From the NCBI RefSeq assembly GCF_003337555.1, contig NZ_QPJK01000007.1:1-64000 (forward strand): a DNA stretch of 64,000 bases, read 5' to 3'. Below are positions 1-10,076 of the stretch, one piece after another. Below the pieces are notes generated by a model that did not search any database, was not told the DNA's origin, and worked only from the letters and a program-made list of their open reading frames with translations. Position numbers and translations under genes: made by a program. Origin of the DNA: Pseudorhodoferax soli. Its GTDB lineage: Bacteria; Pseudomonadota; Gammaproteobacteria; Burkholderiales; Burkholderiaceae_C. How positions within the stretch are numbered: the first letter of the stretch is position 1; each line of letters begins with the position of its first letter.

Positions 1-1024
<1,024 letters not shown>

Positions 1025-1074
1025 AGCTCAATCCTCTCAGAGTGTTGAGCCTCCGCGAAAACCGGGGCGATTCA

Positions 1075-1472
1075 GACAGTGTCTCGGAATTTCCCTCAAG
1101 TGTTGCGTTCTGTCCCTGCCTTGCGGAAAGCGTCCGCGATATGAAGGACCGGGGGTAAGCTGCGAAGAATCGCCGCATGTTCTCAAGGTTGTCGGCGCTG
1201 AACCCGCGGCCGAAGCGCGATGTCAAGTCGACAGACAACCTCGCGATCAACTGTTCGCCGTAGCCCGCGCGGCGATTGCCGCTTTGCTCGGCTTCAACGA
1301 TCCGTCGACCGATCTCCCAATAGCTCGCGGTCATCAAGGCATTGACGTTTCGGGCCGTTGCCTGCCGCGTTGCGTCAAGCAACGCCACGATCCCTGTATG
1401 GACGCCCGAGTAGCCAGCCGGCAAGGTAGCCGCGCTTGACTCGACGAAATTTGGTCTCCTCTTCATGCTCAT
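1075..1472 (-). pseudogene. DUF1016/YhcG-type protein, N-terminal fragment cut by IS3
   Basis: The fragment holds the N-terminal DUF1016 region, with the signature stretches ASYWEIGRRIVEAEQ, RAGYGEQLIARLSVDL and GFSADNLENMRRFFAAYP. Full YhcG-like proteins are about 350 residues and end in a PD-(D/E)XK nuclease-like domain. Here the frame runs into the IS3 end after about 130 residues and the nuclease half is absent. The start at 1472 overlaps the upstream gene stop as ATGA. A second ATG at 1466 has better spacing from GGAGG (1478-1474). The family is linked to DNA metabolism or defence, but its function here is lost. Confidence 0.7.
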
Positions 1473-1900
1473 TCCTCCGACATGTAGAGAGCTTCGACCG
1501 GCAGGACGCTGAGCACCTGTTGCATGCATCGGCTACATGCGCGGCAGAGCCGGTGAACAAGCAACGGGTCTGGTGTAGCAAGGGCATCTCTGTTGGCTGC
1601 AGGCCCATCATCCGCCGACTCCATCAAGCTGAGCGCCAGGGCGATGAGTCCCTCCGCCTGGACAAGGTCGTACATGAGCTCCCCCGCGGGATGGTCGACC
1701 TCATAGGAGCGGCGTACGTCTCGGATGGTCGAGTTAGTGAAGCAGATGCAGCCGTAGGTAAATGAAAAGAGCGAGTCGCGGCAGTGGTGCATCACAAGCC
1801 CATCCAAGACCGACTTGGCCTCTTGGAACTTGCTTCGCCAAGACGCATAGGGTTCAGGCAACGGCACGGTGCCTCTGGTGACTACAGGAGAATCAGCCAT
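1469..1900 (-). CDS. Hypothetical protein, Cys-rich C-terminus
   Basis: I do not recognise this 143-residue protein. AGGAGG is placed six bases before the ATG at 1900, so the start is well supported. The sequence is mainly helical, with a central cluster FSFTYGCICFTNSTIRDVRRSYE and a C-terminal cysteine run (LCRACSRCMQQ) that could bind metal. It ends four bases into the DUF1016-type gene (ATGA overlap), so the two were one operon. A partner role in the same system is only a guess. Confidence 0.6.
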   Translation of the reverse strand: MADSPVVTRGTVPLPEPYASWRSKFQEAKSVLDGLVMHHCRDSLFSFTYGCICFTNSTIRDVRRSYEVDHPAGELMYDLVQAEGLIALALSLMESADDGPAANRDALATPDPLLVHRLCRACSRCMQQVLSVLPVEALYMSEE

Positions 1901-2043
1901 GGCGGACCTCCTTATGGTTCGTGGCAGGCCTCAGCCCGCCACGGTGTGCCGATGCGACGCTTGCGTAGAAATGCCCCATTCGTGAGGCCATAATCAAAAT
2001 AGCCATGATGCACGTCCTTTCCGTATTGGGTGCGTTGTGGTCA

Positions 2044-2077
2044 GAACGGCCGCAGGGTTGCCCCCCTGTGGCCGTTC
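2044..2077. repeat. 14-bp inverted repeat (strong hairpin)
   Basis: GAACGGCCGCAGGG is followed after six bases (TTGCCC) by CCCTGTGGCCGTTC, giving 14 paired positions with one mismatch. A short T-containing run, TAATTT, follows. It may be a transcription terminator for something once read from the left, or a recombination or transposon end. No gene ends at it. Confidence 0.55.
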
Positions 2078-2452
2078 GCCTAATTTGCCAGTGGTCGGAT
2101 CGGTGTCAACCCCGGCCCACGCCGCAGGCGAGCCGCCGCGCCGGGCGCGCCTTCACTCAGCGCATCGCGGAGTCGCGATGGCTTTTCAACTCTCCGTGCA
2201 ACGTCAAGTCAATGCGCGGGGCTGCCAGAGCGCGCCGTGCAGAGGTGAACGAGCTTGACGTAGGCGTCAGGATGCGTGCAGTAACTCTGAAGGCTCAGGC
2301 ATAGAACAGCCGCGCTTGTCACGATCCCGCGGATGACAGCCCAATTGTTTCGCTCGGCGATGTAGCCCTGGGCCGCGGTGGGCAGGCTGCTGTCACTGTG
2401 CACACCACCGGCGCGTCAGCGCCCAGTCCGGAGTCGCCTTGACTGACAAGGT

Positions 2453-2477
2453 GCAAGCCCTACTTGGTCGGGCTTGC
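2453..2477. repeat. 8-bp perfect inverted repeat
   Basis: GCAAGCCC and GGGCTTGC flank a nine-base loop. Six bases further on, the sequence can also fold like a small T-arm. No gene is attached, so its role is unknown. Confidence 0.4.
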
Positions 2478-2756
2478 CGTGAGGGGTTCGAAGTCCCTGT
2501 CCTGCGTTGCGTCAAGGTTGCCGCCCCGCCGCCATTCCAGCTGCACAGAACGGTGCGCGACAGCCCTCCACCAATCTCTGCCCTACCCATCATCTGCCCG
2601 CGACTGCCCCCAAGCGTTTGATGCCTAAGGCCGTCGGCGTGCGGAAGCGCGTCCTGCCGGATACGAGCGGAGCGTGGATGGCATCCAAGTGATGCCTCAA
2701 CACCGCCCTGCTCGACTGCACCTTCCCTTCAACCTGCGAAATGGTCGCCGATTCCC

Positions 2757-3041
2757 TTGGACCAACTCCACCTCGACTTCACGCTCGAACTGGAGCGTTA
2801 CGCGTTGCGCTCAACATCGGAACGAGCCGCCGCGGAGCGGGAGCACTTCGCGGCGCTGCCGACGGGCGACATGCAGGCCTTCATGCGACTCCTGAGCGCG
2901 GCGCCTGGTCTGAGCACGCGTGCCTCAGAGTTCAACGTCCTGACGGTGATGCGCGCAAACGGTCGAATCGACGAGAACGCATCAAGGAACCCGCCCTCTG
3001 CGACTGGCGCTTCGGGCGAATCCAGGTCGGGAAAACGCTGA
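2757..3041 (+). CDS. Possible small hypothetical protein
   Basis: This 94-codon frame starts at TTG and has plausible GC-rich codon use through its first two thirds (LHLDFTLELERYALRSTSERAAAEREHFAALP, then MQAFMRLL), which suggests coding DNA. The last third (Ser/Gly/Arg-rich) looks random, so the gene may be decayed or frameshifted. There is no ribosome site before the start and no family is recognised. Confidence 0.3.
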   Translation: MDQLHLDFTLELERYALRSTSERAAAEREHFAALPTGDMQAFMRLLSAAPGLSTRASEFNVLTVMRANGRIDENASRNPPSATGASGESRSGKR

Positions 3042-3284
3042 CGAAGTCACTGGGCAGACTGTCTTTGGGCAAACAGTCTTTGATTTACCCACTTCCTATG
3101 ATCGCTGGCGAAACTCCAAGAAGTTCCCAAGAAACCGTCGTTTCAACGCTCGTACAAACGGCATCAAGTCGTTCACAGAGAGATTCAGTGGAGATCGCAT
3201 AGATTTGCGCCTAATCGCCAGTTGCACTCCACTCAGTTCATCTTGGATTTCCGAGTTTCAGCCCAAAATGACGAAGGAGACATT

Positions 3285-5558
3285 GTGATCCAATATTTTC
3301 CGAATATCCGAGACGCGGGTAAAACAGCTGTCTCGGCAGTAGCTGTTGCGGCCCTGCTTTCTGGATGTGGCGGTGGAGAAACCCCAGCAACCTCAGCCGA
3401 CGCCAAGCCGGCGACCATTACCGTGCTTTCAAGTCGGCCTGAAATGGTCTCTGACGGATCCGCCCTTCTGAAGATTTCACTGCCCGAAGGCGTCGTGGGC
3501 TCTGACGTGAAGGTGACCCGGGAAGCTGTCGACGTTACGGCGAACTTCAAACAGTCAGGTGAAGTGCTCGTAGGACTCATTGATGGCCTCTCCATTGGCC
3601 CCAATGTCGTCACCGTGCTTGCCAAGGGCGGTGTCGCTAAGGCAACCTTGGTCAACCACGACAAGAACGGCCCCATAATTTCCGGACCACATCAAATGCC
3701 GTGGGCATGCGAGACGGAAAGACTGATGCTGCGTGATGGAACTTCCTTCGGAAAAGCAATCGACGAAAACTGCAACGCGCCAACCCGGACAACTTATGTG
3801 TACCGCACTACGAGCGGAGAGTGGAAAAATCTTGCGGCTCCTTTCGCGATTCCCGCAGACATGAGCACGACCACCTCGCTCAATGGAAATACCGTGAACT
3901 ATATCGTGCGCGTCGAGACGGGCACCTTGAATCGAGGCATCTACCAGATTGCGATGCTGTACGACCCGAACACGGAGCCGCAGATCGCTCCCGGGGCCGC
4001 CTATAAAGGGTGGAATGGTAAGGCCATGTACATCTTTGGCGGGGGCGTCGGCTCAGGCTATCGACAAGGCTTTCGGCTCGGAACGAATGTTGACGTGATT
4101 GCCTCTGGACCGTTCGGTGACGAACATGAAAAGTTGTCGCGCGGCTTCGCACTGCTGACGTCAACGCTCAATCTGTTTCAGAACAACGGCAGTGATGTGT
4201 TGTCGGCAGAGACCGCTTCAATGGTGAAAGAGCGATTCATCAAGACATACGGAGAGCCGATTTATGTCATGGGCTGGGGGGGCTCGGGCGGAGCCATGCA
4301 GCAACATCTCATCGCGAACAACTATCCGGGAATCCTAGACGGAATCGTTCCATCGGGCTCATTTCCTGATACCCACACGACCCTTCCATCCGACGTGGAC
4401 TGCTCGCTCATGCATCGGGCCTTCGACAACGGGAATGAGGTCTGGACGGACGAGGAGAAGACGGCGGCGTCCGGATGGAACACGTGGGAAACCTGTCCTC
4501 AGTGGGAATCCATCTACAGTCCAACTTGGGTCGTAGCTACGGCCACCAACATTCCAGAGACAAACTACGGCTCTGGTCTGCTCTACGACTTCAACACCTG
4601 CCCTCTGTCGATGCCCCCAGGCACCGCTTACGACCCCATAACCAATCCATCTGGGGCGCGTTGCGATCTCTATTCGGGAATCAAGAACCTTCTGGGAATC
4701 GATCCCCTTACCGGTTTTCCCGCTCGAGCCTACGACAATGAAGGTCTGCAGTATGGGCTTGGCGCCTATCGAAATGGGAAAATCTCCGCCGAAAAGTTCG
4801 TCGAGTTGAATGAACTTGCCGGGGGCTATACGGTAGATGGGGCGTTACAGGCGGGCCGCACACAGGGTAGCTACGTTGCGCTAAATGCCATGTATGAATT
4901 CGGACGTGTCAACGAAGGTGGAAACCTTGGTGGAATTCCCATCATCGACACGAGGACGGATCCTGGCAAAGGCGCACAGGTACACGACTCTCTTCGCTCG
5001 ATCACGATGCGCGAACGGCTTGTTCGCTCCAACGGTAGCGCAGCGAACCAAGTCATGCTGAAAGCGGATGGAACGCCGCCGGTGCCAGGATCAGCCCAAT
5101 CACCTGCCAATCTGGACAAGATCGCCCTTCTGGCGATGGACCAGTGGCTGTCGAGCGTCAAGGCCGACAAGAGGAGCTATGCATCGGCCATGGAGAAGGT
5201 TGTGAGCAACAAGCCTGCTGGCCTGTCCGATGGCTGCTACCTGAATACGGGCGAAGTGATTCTTGAGTCGTTCGATGCCAGCAATAACGGACGATGTGGC
5301 ACGCTGATGCCGGTCTACAGTAACCCTCGCATTGTTGCTGGAGCGCCTCTCACTGACGATGTGCTCAAGTGCCAACTCAAGGCTATCCAGGCGGGCGACT
5401 ACCCTGGAATGGCATTGGACCTCTTCACTCGTCTTCGCGCCGTGTTCCCAAATGGCGTCTGCGACTTCTCGAAACCAGGCATCGGCGTAAAACCCCTGAA
5501 GGGGACCTACTTGGAATTCGGCGTCAATGGCTTGGGGACGGCGGAAGTACTGAAGTAG
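3285..5558 (+). CDS. Large DUF6351-like esterase-type lipoprotein
   Basis: I place the start at GTG 3285, because AAGGAG (3274-3279) lies five bases before it and the next residues make a lipoprotein signal ending in the lipobox LLSGC. The mature 730-residue protein would be anchored in the envelope. It resembles DUF6351/tannase-like secreted alpha/beta hydrolases. The motif GWGGSGGAMQQHLIANNYP carries a G-x-S-x-G-type nucleophile elbow, and the domain entry MPWACETERLML and the stretch CNAPTRTTYVYRT fit that family. The substrate is unknown; plausible ones are esters or lactones. A second lipoprotein hydrolase follows downstream on the same strand. Confidence 0.62.
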   Translation: MIQYFPNIRDAGKTAVSAVAVAALLSGCGGGETPATSADAKPATITVLSSRPEMVSDGSALLKISLPEGVVGSDVKVTREAVDVTANFKQSGEVLVGLIDGLSIGPNVVTVLAKGGVAKATLVNHDKNGPIISGPHQMPWACETERLMLRDGTSFGKAIDENCNAPTRTTYVYRTTSGEWKNLAAPFAIPADMSTTTSLNGNTVNYIVRVETGTLNRGIYQIAMLYDPNTEPQIAPGAAYKGWNGKAMYIFGGGVGSGYRQGFRLGTNVDVIASGPFGDEHEKLSRGFALLTSTLNLFQNNGSDVLSAETASMVKERFIKTYGEPIYVMGWGGSGGAMQQHLIANNYPGILDGIVPSGSFPDTHTTLPSDVDCSLMHRAFDNGNEVWTDEEKTAASGWNTWETCPQWESIYSPTWVVATATNIPETNYGSGLLYDFNTCPLSMPPGTAYDPITNPSGARCDLYSGIKNLLGIDPLTGFPARAYDNEGLQYGLGAYRNGKISAEKFVELNELAGGYTVDGALQAGRTQGSYVALNAMYEFGRVNEGGNLGGIPIIDTRTDPGKGAQVHDSLRSITMRERLVRSNGSAANQVMLKADGTPPVPGSAQSPANLDKIALLAMDQWLSSVKADKRSYASAMEKVVSNKPAGLSDGCYLNTGEVILESFDASNNGRCGTLMPVYSNPRIVAGAPLTDDVLKCQLKAIQAGDYPGMALDLFTRLRAVFPNGVCDFSKPGIGVKPLKGTYLEFGVNGLGTAEVLK

Positions 5559-5594
5559 TCTGCTTACGATCGGGGTAGCGCGAATTTCCAACTC

Positions 5595-5641
5595 CTGTCG
5601 CTTGCGTTTATCTCCCTAACGATACATATCGCAAGCGACAG
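5595..5641. terminator. 12-bp perfect inverted repeat between the two hydrolase genes
   Basis: CTGTCGCTTGCG and its exact complement CGCAAGCGACAG are separated by 23 bases, starting 37 bp after the stop of the first hydrolase gene. It may be a terminator or an mRNA stabiliser. The loop is long and there is no strong T-run, so an operator is also possible. Confidence 0.45.
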
Positions 5642-5778
5642 AATCTCGGCGGGGCGCGATGGGCCCAAAATACTGGCGTCTTTTAGACGACGCTCATTTA
5701 TACGCCCCATCTCTGAAATCGACTCATCTGGTCCGAGTGGGATCGGTCTCGTTCGTCATTCGTCAATAGGAAAATCAC

Positions 5779-7386
5779 ATGAAGAACATTCTCATCTACT
5801 CTTCGATCATGTGTTCAGCGCTCGTAGCCTGTGGGGGCAGCGAGAACGAAACCGAGGCGGAAACCGGCGCGACGATCCCGGCGCTCTACAGCTACTCGCG
5901 GCCGGATACGTTCGGAATCAACAAAACGGCTGACATTCTCCTTCCGATGCGAGATGGCTTCAACCTGACCTGCGATTTGTATCGCCCAGCCGTTGCCGAT
6001 GGATCACTGGCTTCCGGGAAGTTCCCCGGAATCGTTGCTGCCTACCATGGATACGGTAGAACGATGCCGCCGTTCTCTCAAGTGGGTGAAAGTTTCATAT
6101 TTTCCCCCGCACTGGCAAGGAAGGGGTACAACATCCTCCGCTGTCAAACTCGGGGTTCACAGGGCACCGGGGGTGGAAGTCCAGCTCCGCAGAGTGTTGA
6201 ACTTGTGGAACCGTGGCAGAAGCAAGAGCAGATCGACAACTACGATGTAGTGGAATGGCTTGGTGCTCAACCATTCTCTACCGGGCGGATTGGCCAAGTC
6301 GGCGGAAGTTACAGCGCAATTACTTCCCTACTTGTTGCGGGGAGACAACCCTCTCCGCCAAGCCTGAAGGCAATCGTCCCGTACTCCGGTGCGACGGACA
6401 TGTATCTTCAGTTCGCCTATCCGGGAGGCATACGCACCGCGGAGAATGGAGATGCACGTGGTGCTTGGGCTTACAACTGCAGCACATTGACTGGAGAGGA
6501 GAGCTGCAGTACTCGCCTGCCAAACGAGTGGGCCGCTCACCCAACCTACGACGCTTACTGGGAGGAGCAGGCCATTGATCCGGGGGAAATATCCGCGGCA
6601 ACCCTCTACATCAATGGATACCATGACATCTTTATCGCTGCGGCCGATGCAATCACTCCAACCCTGAATGCGAGAGATGATTTTTCAATGATCCTTGGCC
6701 CCAAGGGTCATGGTGCGGTCGGCACGGATCTCAAAGAGTCGGTGATTTTGGCTTGGTTCGATAAATGGCTTCGGCAGGATAGTGTCCCAAGGTTCCCCAA
6801 GGTGATTGCATTCGAGGAGCCCGTTCAAGGTGGACAGGATCGAGCGTACTCCTCTTGGCCGCCCAGGTCCGTCGTCAACACCACCATGTACTTTCAAGCC
6901 GACGGCGTGCTCAACAGTCAACCGGGAAGCAGCCATACGGACACGTACCAAGTGTCCGACGGCAATACGAGTGAGGATTTGCTCTATACAACGCAGCCGT
7001 ACTCCGAAGCCCGCCTTTTGGCAGGTCCAATGAACGTGACTCTGGACGTGGCATTCTCCGCGAGCGACGGCAATCTGATTGCCTCTGTTTCGGATGTGTC
7101 GCCTGACGGAACGGAGGCATCCCTTGGTCTCGCAGGCTATTTGAAGGCAAGCCATCGCGAATCTCACAAGAGTCCCACTCCTTTGGTACCGAACCAGTTC
7201 TACTCGATCAACATCACGATCCCGAGCAAGCACTGGCGCATTGACGCAGGCCATCGCCTGCGTCTGAAGATCTCAAGTACCGATTCCGTCGTCGTGTCGG
7301 ACGCGCCAGCCGGAACAGTGTCGATCAGGGGCGGAGGTGCGCAAGCTTCGGTCCTGGTGCTGCCGCTGATCGAATCAAGAAAGTAG
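5779..7386 (+). CDS. CocE/NonD-type (S15 family) secreted hydrolase, lipoprotein
   Basis: This 535-residue protein opens with a short signal and the lipobox LVAC-GG. The N-terminal two thirds are an X-Pro dipeptidyl-peptidase/cocaine-esterase alpha/beta hydrolase: PMRDGFNLTCDLYRP, then RCQTRGSQGTGG, the nucleophile elbow GQVGGSYSA, the later NGYHDIF region and the histidine in GPKGHGAVG. The C-terminal about 170 residues match the family's jelly-roll lobe (ending HRLRLKISSTDS). Family members hydrolyse esters or N-terminal X-Pro peptides. Outer-membrane or periplasmic placement suggests hydrolysis of an external substrate together with the preceding hydrolase. Confidence 0.83.
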   Translation: MKNILIYSSIMCSALVACGGSENETEAETGATIPALYSYSRPDTFGINKTADILLPMRDGFNLTCDLYRPAVADGSLASGKFPGIVAAYHGYGRTMPPFSQVGESFIFSPALARKGYNILRCQTRGSQGTGGGSPAPQSVELVEPWQKQEQIDNYDVVEWLGAQPFSTGRIGQVGGSYSAITSLLVAGRQPSPPSLKAIVPYSGATDMYLQFAYPGGIRTAENGDARGAWAYNCSTLTGEESCSTRLPNEWAAHPTYDAYWEEQAIDPGEISAATLYINGYHDIFIAAADAITPTLNARDDFSMILGPKGHGAVGTDLKESVILAWFDKWLRQDSVPRFPKVIAFEEPVQGGQDRAYSSWPPRSVVNTTMYFQADGVLNSQPGSSHTDTYQVSDGNTSEDLLYTTQPYSEARLLAGPMNVTLDVAFSASDGNLIASVSDVSPDGTEASLGLAGYLKASHRESHKSPTPLVPNQFYSINITIPSKHWRIDAGHRLRLKISSTDSVVVSDAPAGTVSIRGGGAQASVLVLPLIESRK

Positions 7387-8130
7387 CCGCTTTGCGGCGT
7401 GGATCAAGGCAAAGCATGGTCGCCGCAGGACAGCGGGCTTCAGACGGTCGAAGTGCGCCATGCTTCTCGCGCAATTATCTCAGTCGCCAGGGGCGCTGAA
7501 GGGCCTGCGGTCCCAGGTCAAGCTGAGCGACGACCACGAGATGCTGCAACGAGTCCCAGTCGGGCGCTGCGTCCAACCGGCTGCCAGCGCCCCTTCAAGT
7601 GGTCGAAACGACGCCGAGACCTCGCCGCAGGTGTTGTGCTCACGCCTGGCGCGTCGCCTAGCGAACTGAGGGTTTTCCAGAGTTTCTTTGGTCCATTTGT
7701 CATTCAAGCCTAGGTCCCGGTCCCTCCGCGCAGGAACACCAAAGCAATTGCCTACGGCCGTGGCACCCTCTCGCCCGAGCCACAGGCTAGTCCTTTCCCG
7801 CGCGCTTGCTGCACGCAGCGCAACACGCACGAGAGACGCGATGCACACCGCTACCAATGCAGCTCCTAATCGATTTCTGCCACACGAGCACGAGATACCC
7901 GCACTCTGCTTGTCGCAGGCCCCACGCAGCCGCGCAACGGCAGTACCCGCCGACAGACCCGAAGGCGGCCCCAAGCTCAATCCCCTGAGGCCCGAAGTGC
8001 CACGGAGATATCTCCCCCTGCCGCCGCATGGACGATGGCCGCAGGACAGCTTTCGATGCAGCAAGCGCGCTAGTGCATTCGCCACCTTCGGAGGCTTCTT
8101 CGGGCGGCATGCTGAACTGGCGCCACCGAA
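7387..8130. other. About 740 bp without a convincing gene
   Basis: Open frames here have low-complexity Arg/Ser/Pro-rich translations and no recognisable family. The first bases carry a weak GCCGC-TTT-GCGGC hairpin after the CocE stop. The right part is the presumed promoter of the Crp/Fnr gene. I see nothing else. Confidence 0.45.
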
Positions 8131-8862
8131 ATGAAGGCTCCGTTCACGGGCCTGACAAGCAGAGCGGACTTCCAAACATTGGTGTCGAGCCTGGACTGGG
8201 TGAAGATGCTTCCCCCCTCCTCCAAGGAGCGCGTGCTGACGGACTGCTACGAGAGGACATACGGGGTCCGCGAAGTCGTCGCGCGCACAGGTGACGCGGC
8301 GAGCACCTGGATCGGAGTCAGTGAAGGACTTCTGAAGGTCAGCACCATCACTGCCACCGGGAGCACCATGATGTTCACTGCCGTGCCCAGTGGGTCATGG
8401 GTGGGCGAAGGCTCGGTGATCAAGTGGGAGCCCCGCCGATACGACCTGCTCGCGATGCGCGAAACACGAGTGATCCACGTACCGCGCCCGACCTTGATGT
8501 GGCTTCTAGAAACCAACTTCTCGTTCTGTCGGTACATCATCGATCACCTCAACGAGCGCACGGGGCAATTCCTGGCCATGCTCGAGATCGGCCGTATCAC
8601 CGACCCGACCGGGCGCATCGCAGGAACGCTTCACAACCTTTTCAACTCCACGCTGAACCCGATGGCGAGTCCGGTCGTGCACATGTCGCAGGAAGAGCTG
8701 GGTGAGCTGGCCGGACTTTCCCGTTCGAGTACGAATGCGGCGATCTCGAAACTGCGCAAGATGGGTCTCATCGCGACCAGCTACGCTGGTGTGATCGTCT
8801 TGAACCTCCACGAGCTCAGTGCGTTTGTGCGGGAGATCGGCGTGCACGACGGCGTTCGTTGA
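8131..8862 (+). CDS. Crp/Fnr-family transcriptional regulator
   Basis: The protein has 243 residues. Residues about 25-140 fit a cyclic-nucleotide-binding-like beta barrel (GVSEGLLKVSTITATG, then GSWVGEGSVI). Residues about 165-230 form the Crp-type winged helix (MSQEELGELAGLSRSSTNAAISKL). The FNR cysteine cluster is absent, so it is not an oxygen-sensing FNR of the classic type. The ribosome site is poor. It is convergent with an AraC regulator and lies 0.7 kb from the hydrolase pair, but its target is not evident. Confidence 0.85.
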   Translation: MKAPFTGLTSRADFQTLVSSLDWVKMLPPSSKERVLTDCYERTYGVREVVARTGDAASTWIGVSEGLLKVSTITATGSTMMFTAVPSGSWVGEGSVIKWEPRRYDLLAMRETRVIHVPRPTLMWLLETNFSFCRYIIDHLNERTGQFLAMLEIGRITDPTGRIAGTLHNLFNSTLNPMASPVVHMSQEELGELAGLSRSSTNAAISKLRKMGLIATSYAGVIVLNLHELSAFVREIGVHDGVR

Positions 8863-8933
8863 AGTGATCGCCGGCGAAGGGCAACCAAACCTGCAGCAAG
8901 TCTGAGCGGTCTAAGCGAGAGGGTTCCGACTGG

Positions 8934-9794
8934 CTAGCTTCCTCGTTCGTAACGAACTGTCGATGGGCTGACCAACCATCGACGCCTGAAGGCATCGGAG
9001 AAGTGGCTGATGTTGGTGAAGCCGCACGCGATCGCTGCGGTGGTCACATTCGCCGAACCACCCATCAGCATGTGCTTGGCCTTGTCCAAGCGTGCTTCCA
9101 GCACGAACCGTTGGGGCGACACACCTGCGTGCCGCTTGAACAGGCGCGAGAAGGCAAACAAGTCCCCCGGGAAGTCGACGGCCGCGGCGAGGTCGCCAAC
9201 GGAAAGTCGCCGGTCAAGATTGGCATGTGCGAAATCGATGGCTCTCGACACTGTCCGCAGATCGTCGTGGGACTTCATGGTCGGAAGCCGCCGCATGGCC
9301 AAACCGTTGATGCGGTACAGAACGGCCATGACCAGAGATTCGGAGTAGGCGACCCCCAACGGAGAGCCAGCTTCATAGTCGGCGAGGATCTCGGAGATCA
9401 TCCGCGCAGCAGCCGGATCCTTCAGCCCCCAGATCGGAGCGCCTGACAAAGGGAGAGCGAATGGCCACTTGCCCTGCGGACCCATGAGCCAGCTTGTCTC
9501 GATCCAGATGCTCACCGACTCGACGTTGCCTGTCCAACGCGCCTGGCCGGCATGGCTTGGACCGAAAGACAAGGCACCGGGACTGATGCTGCAGCGCGAC
9601 CAACGTGCGCCATCAGGACGAAACTCGTGCTTGCCCTGCGCAGCGCACGCGAGGCCGACTCCGACATGGCTCGCGAGGTCGTACTCGCATTCGCCTGCAG
9701 GCAGTCGTTCCCTCGAAACCTGGATGCCGGACCAAGGCCACCGCCGTCCTTCAAGCGGCCGCAAGCCCGTCAGCCTCATGACCTCCTGATCCAT
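8934..9794 (-). CDS. AraC-family transcriptional regulator
   Basis: This is a 286-residue protein with AGGAG six bases before its ATG. Residues about 185-283 hold the two AraC helix-turn-helix units (LSVGDLAAAVDF and ITS-like TTAAIACGFTNISHFSDAFRRRW). The N-terminal 180 residues are an unassigned effector domain. Convergent with the Crp/Fnr gene. No target promoter can be assigned from the sequence. Confidence 0.88.
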   Translation of the reverse strand: MDQEVMRLTGLRPLEGRRWPWSGIQVSRERLPAGECEYDLASHVGVGLACAAQGKHEFRPDGARWSRCSISPGALSFGPSHAGQARWTGNVESVSIWIETSWLMGPQGKWPFALPLSGAPIWGLKDPAAARMISEILADYEAGSPLGVAYSESLVMAVLYRINGLAMRRLPTMKSHDDLRTVSRAIDFAHANLDRRLSVGDLAAAVDFPGDLFAFSRLFKRHAGVSPQRFVLEARLDKAKHMLMGGSANVTTAAIACGFTNISHFSDAFRRRWLVSPSTVRYERGS

Positions 9795-10076
9795 CTGCGT
9801 CTCCTACCTTCCTCGCCAGGGACTTCCGATCCCCTTTTCCTCGGCCGAAATGGTAACGCTGGGCAGCTCTGAGGTGCGGAAAGGAGCACAAGCCGGCGCA
9901 TTGAGCATTTGCCCCCCCAAGAGATGGCCAGCTCGCGCGGTCCGCCATCCCTGTGACCGCTTGATGAGTAGATTCTCCGACAGCGGAAGGACTGCGGATC
10001 GCGCCGCGAGCGGCCTGTGGGCGGAGTTCATCCTGTCAGCGCCGCTCATGCCATCGCAGACATCGCAGGGCCGGCT

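Larger units (their letters stand above)
1901..2756. other. About 850 bp with no supportable gene
   Basis: Only short frames with unconvincing composition occur here. The stretch holds the promoter region of the minus-strand hypothetical gene (1900) and two strong inverted repeats listed separately. It lies next to the nested insertion sequences and looks like degraded accessory DNA. Confidence 0.5.

Noticed and set aside
2440-2520. tRNA-like pattern (eight-bp stem, then a GGGGTTCGAAGTCCC stretch like a T-arm)
   Set aside because: The T-loop positions 60 and 61 do not fit, the first stem has the wrong length for an anticodon arm, and no acceptor stem can be paired.
7480-8175. 231-codon minus-strand frame in the gap before the Crp/Fnr gene
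   Set aside because: Low-complexity Arg/Ser/Gly-rich translation, no ribosome site, overlaps the Crp/Fnr start; no family similarity seen.
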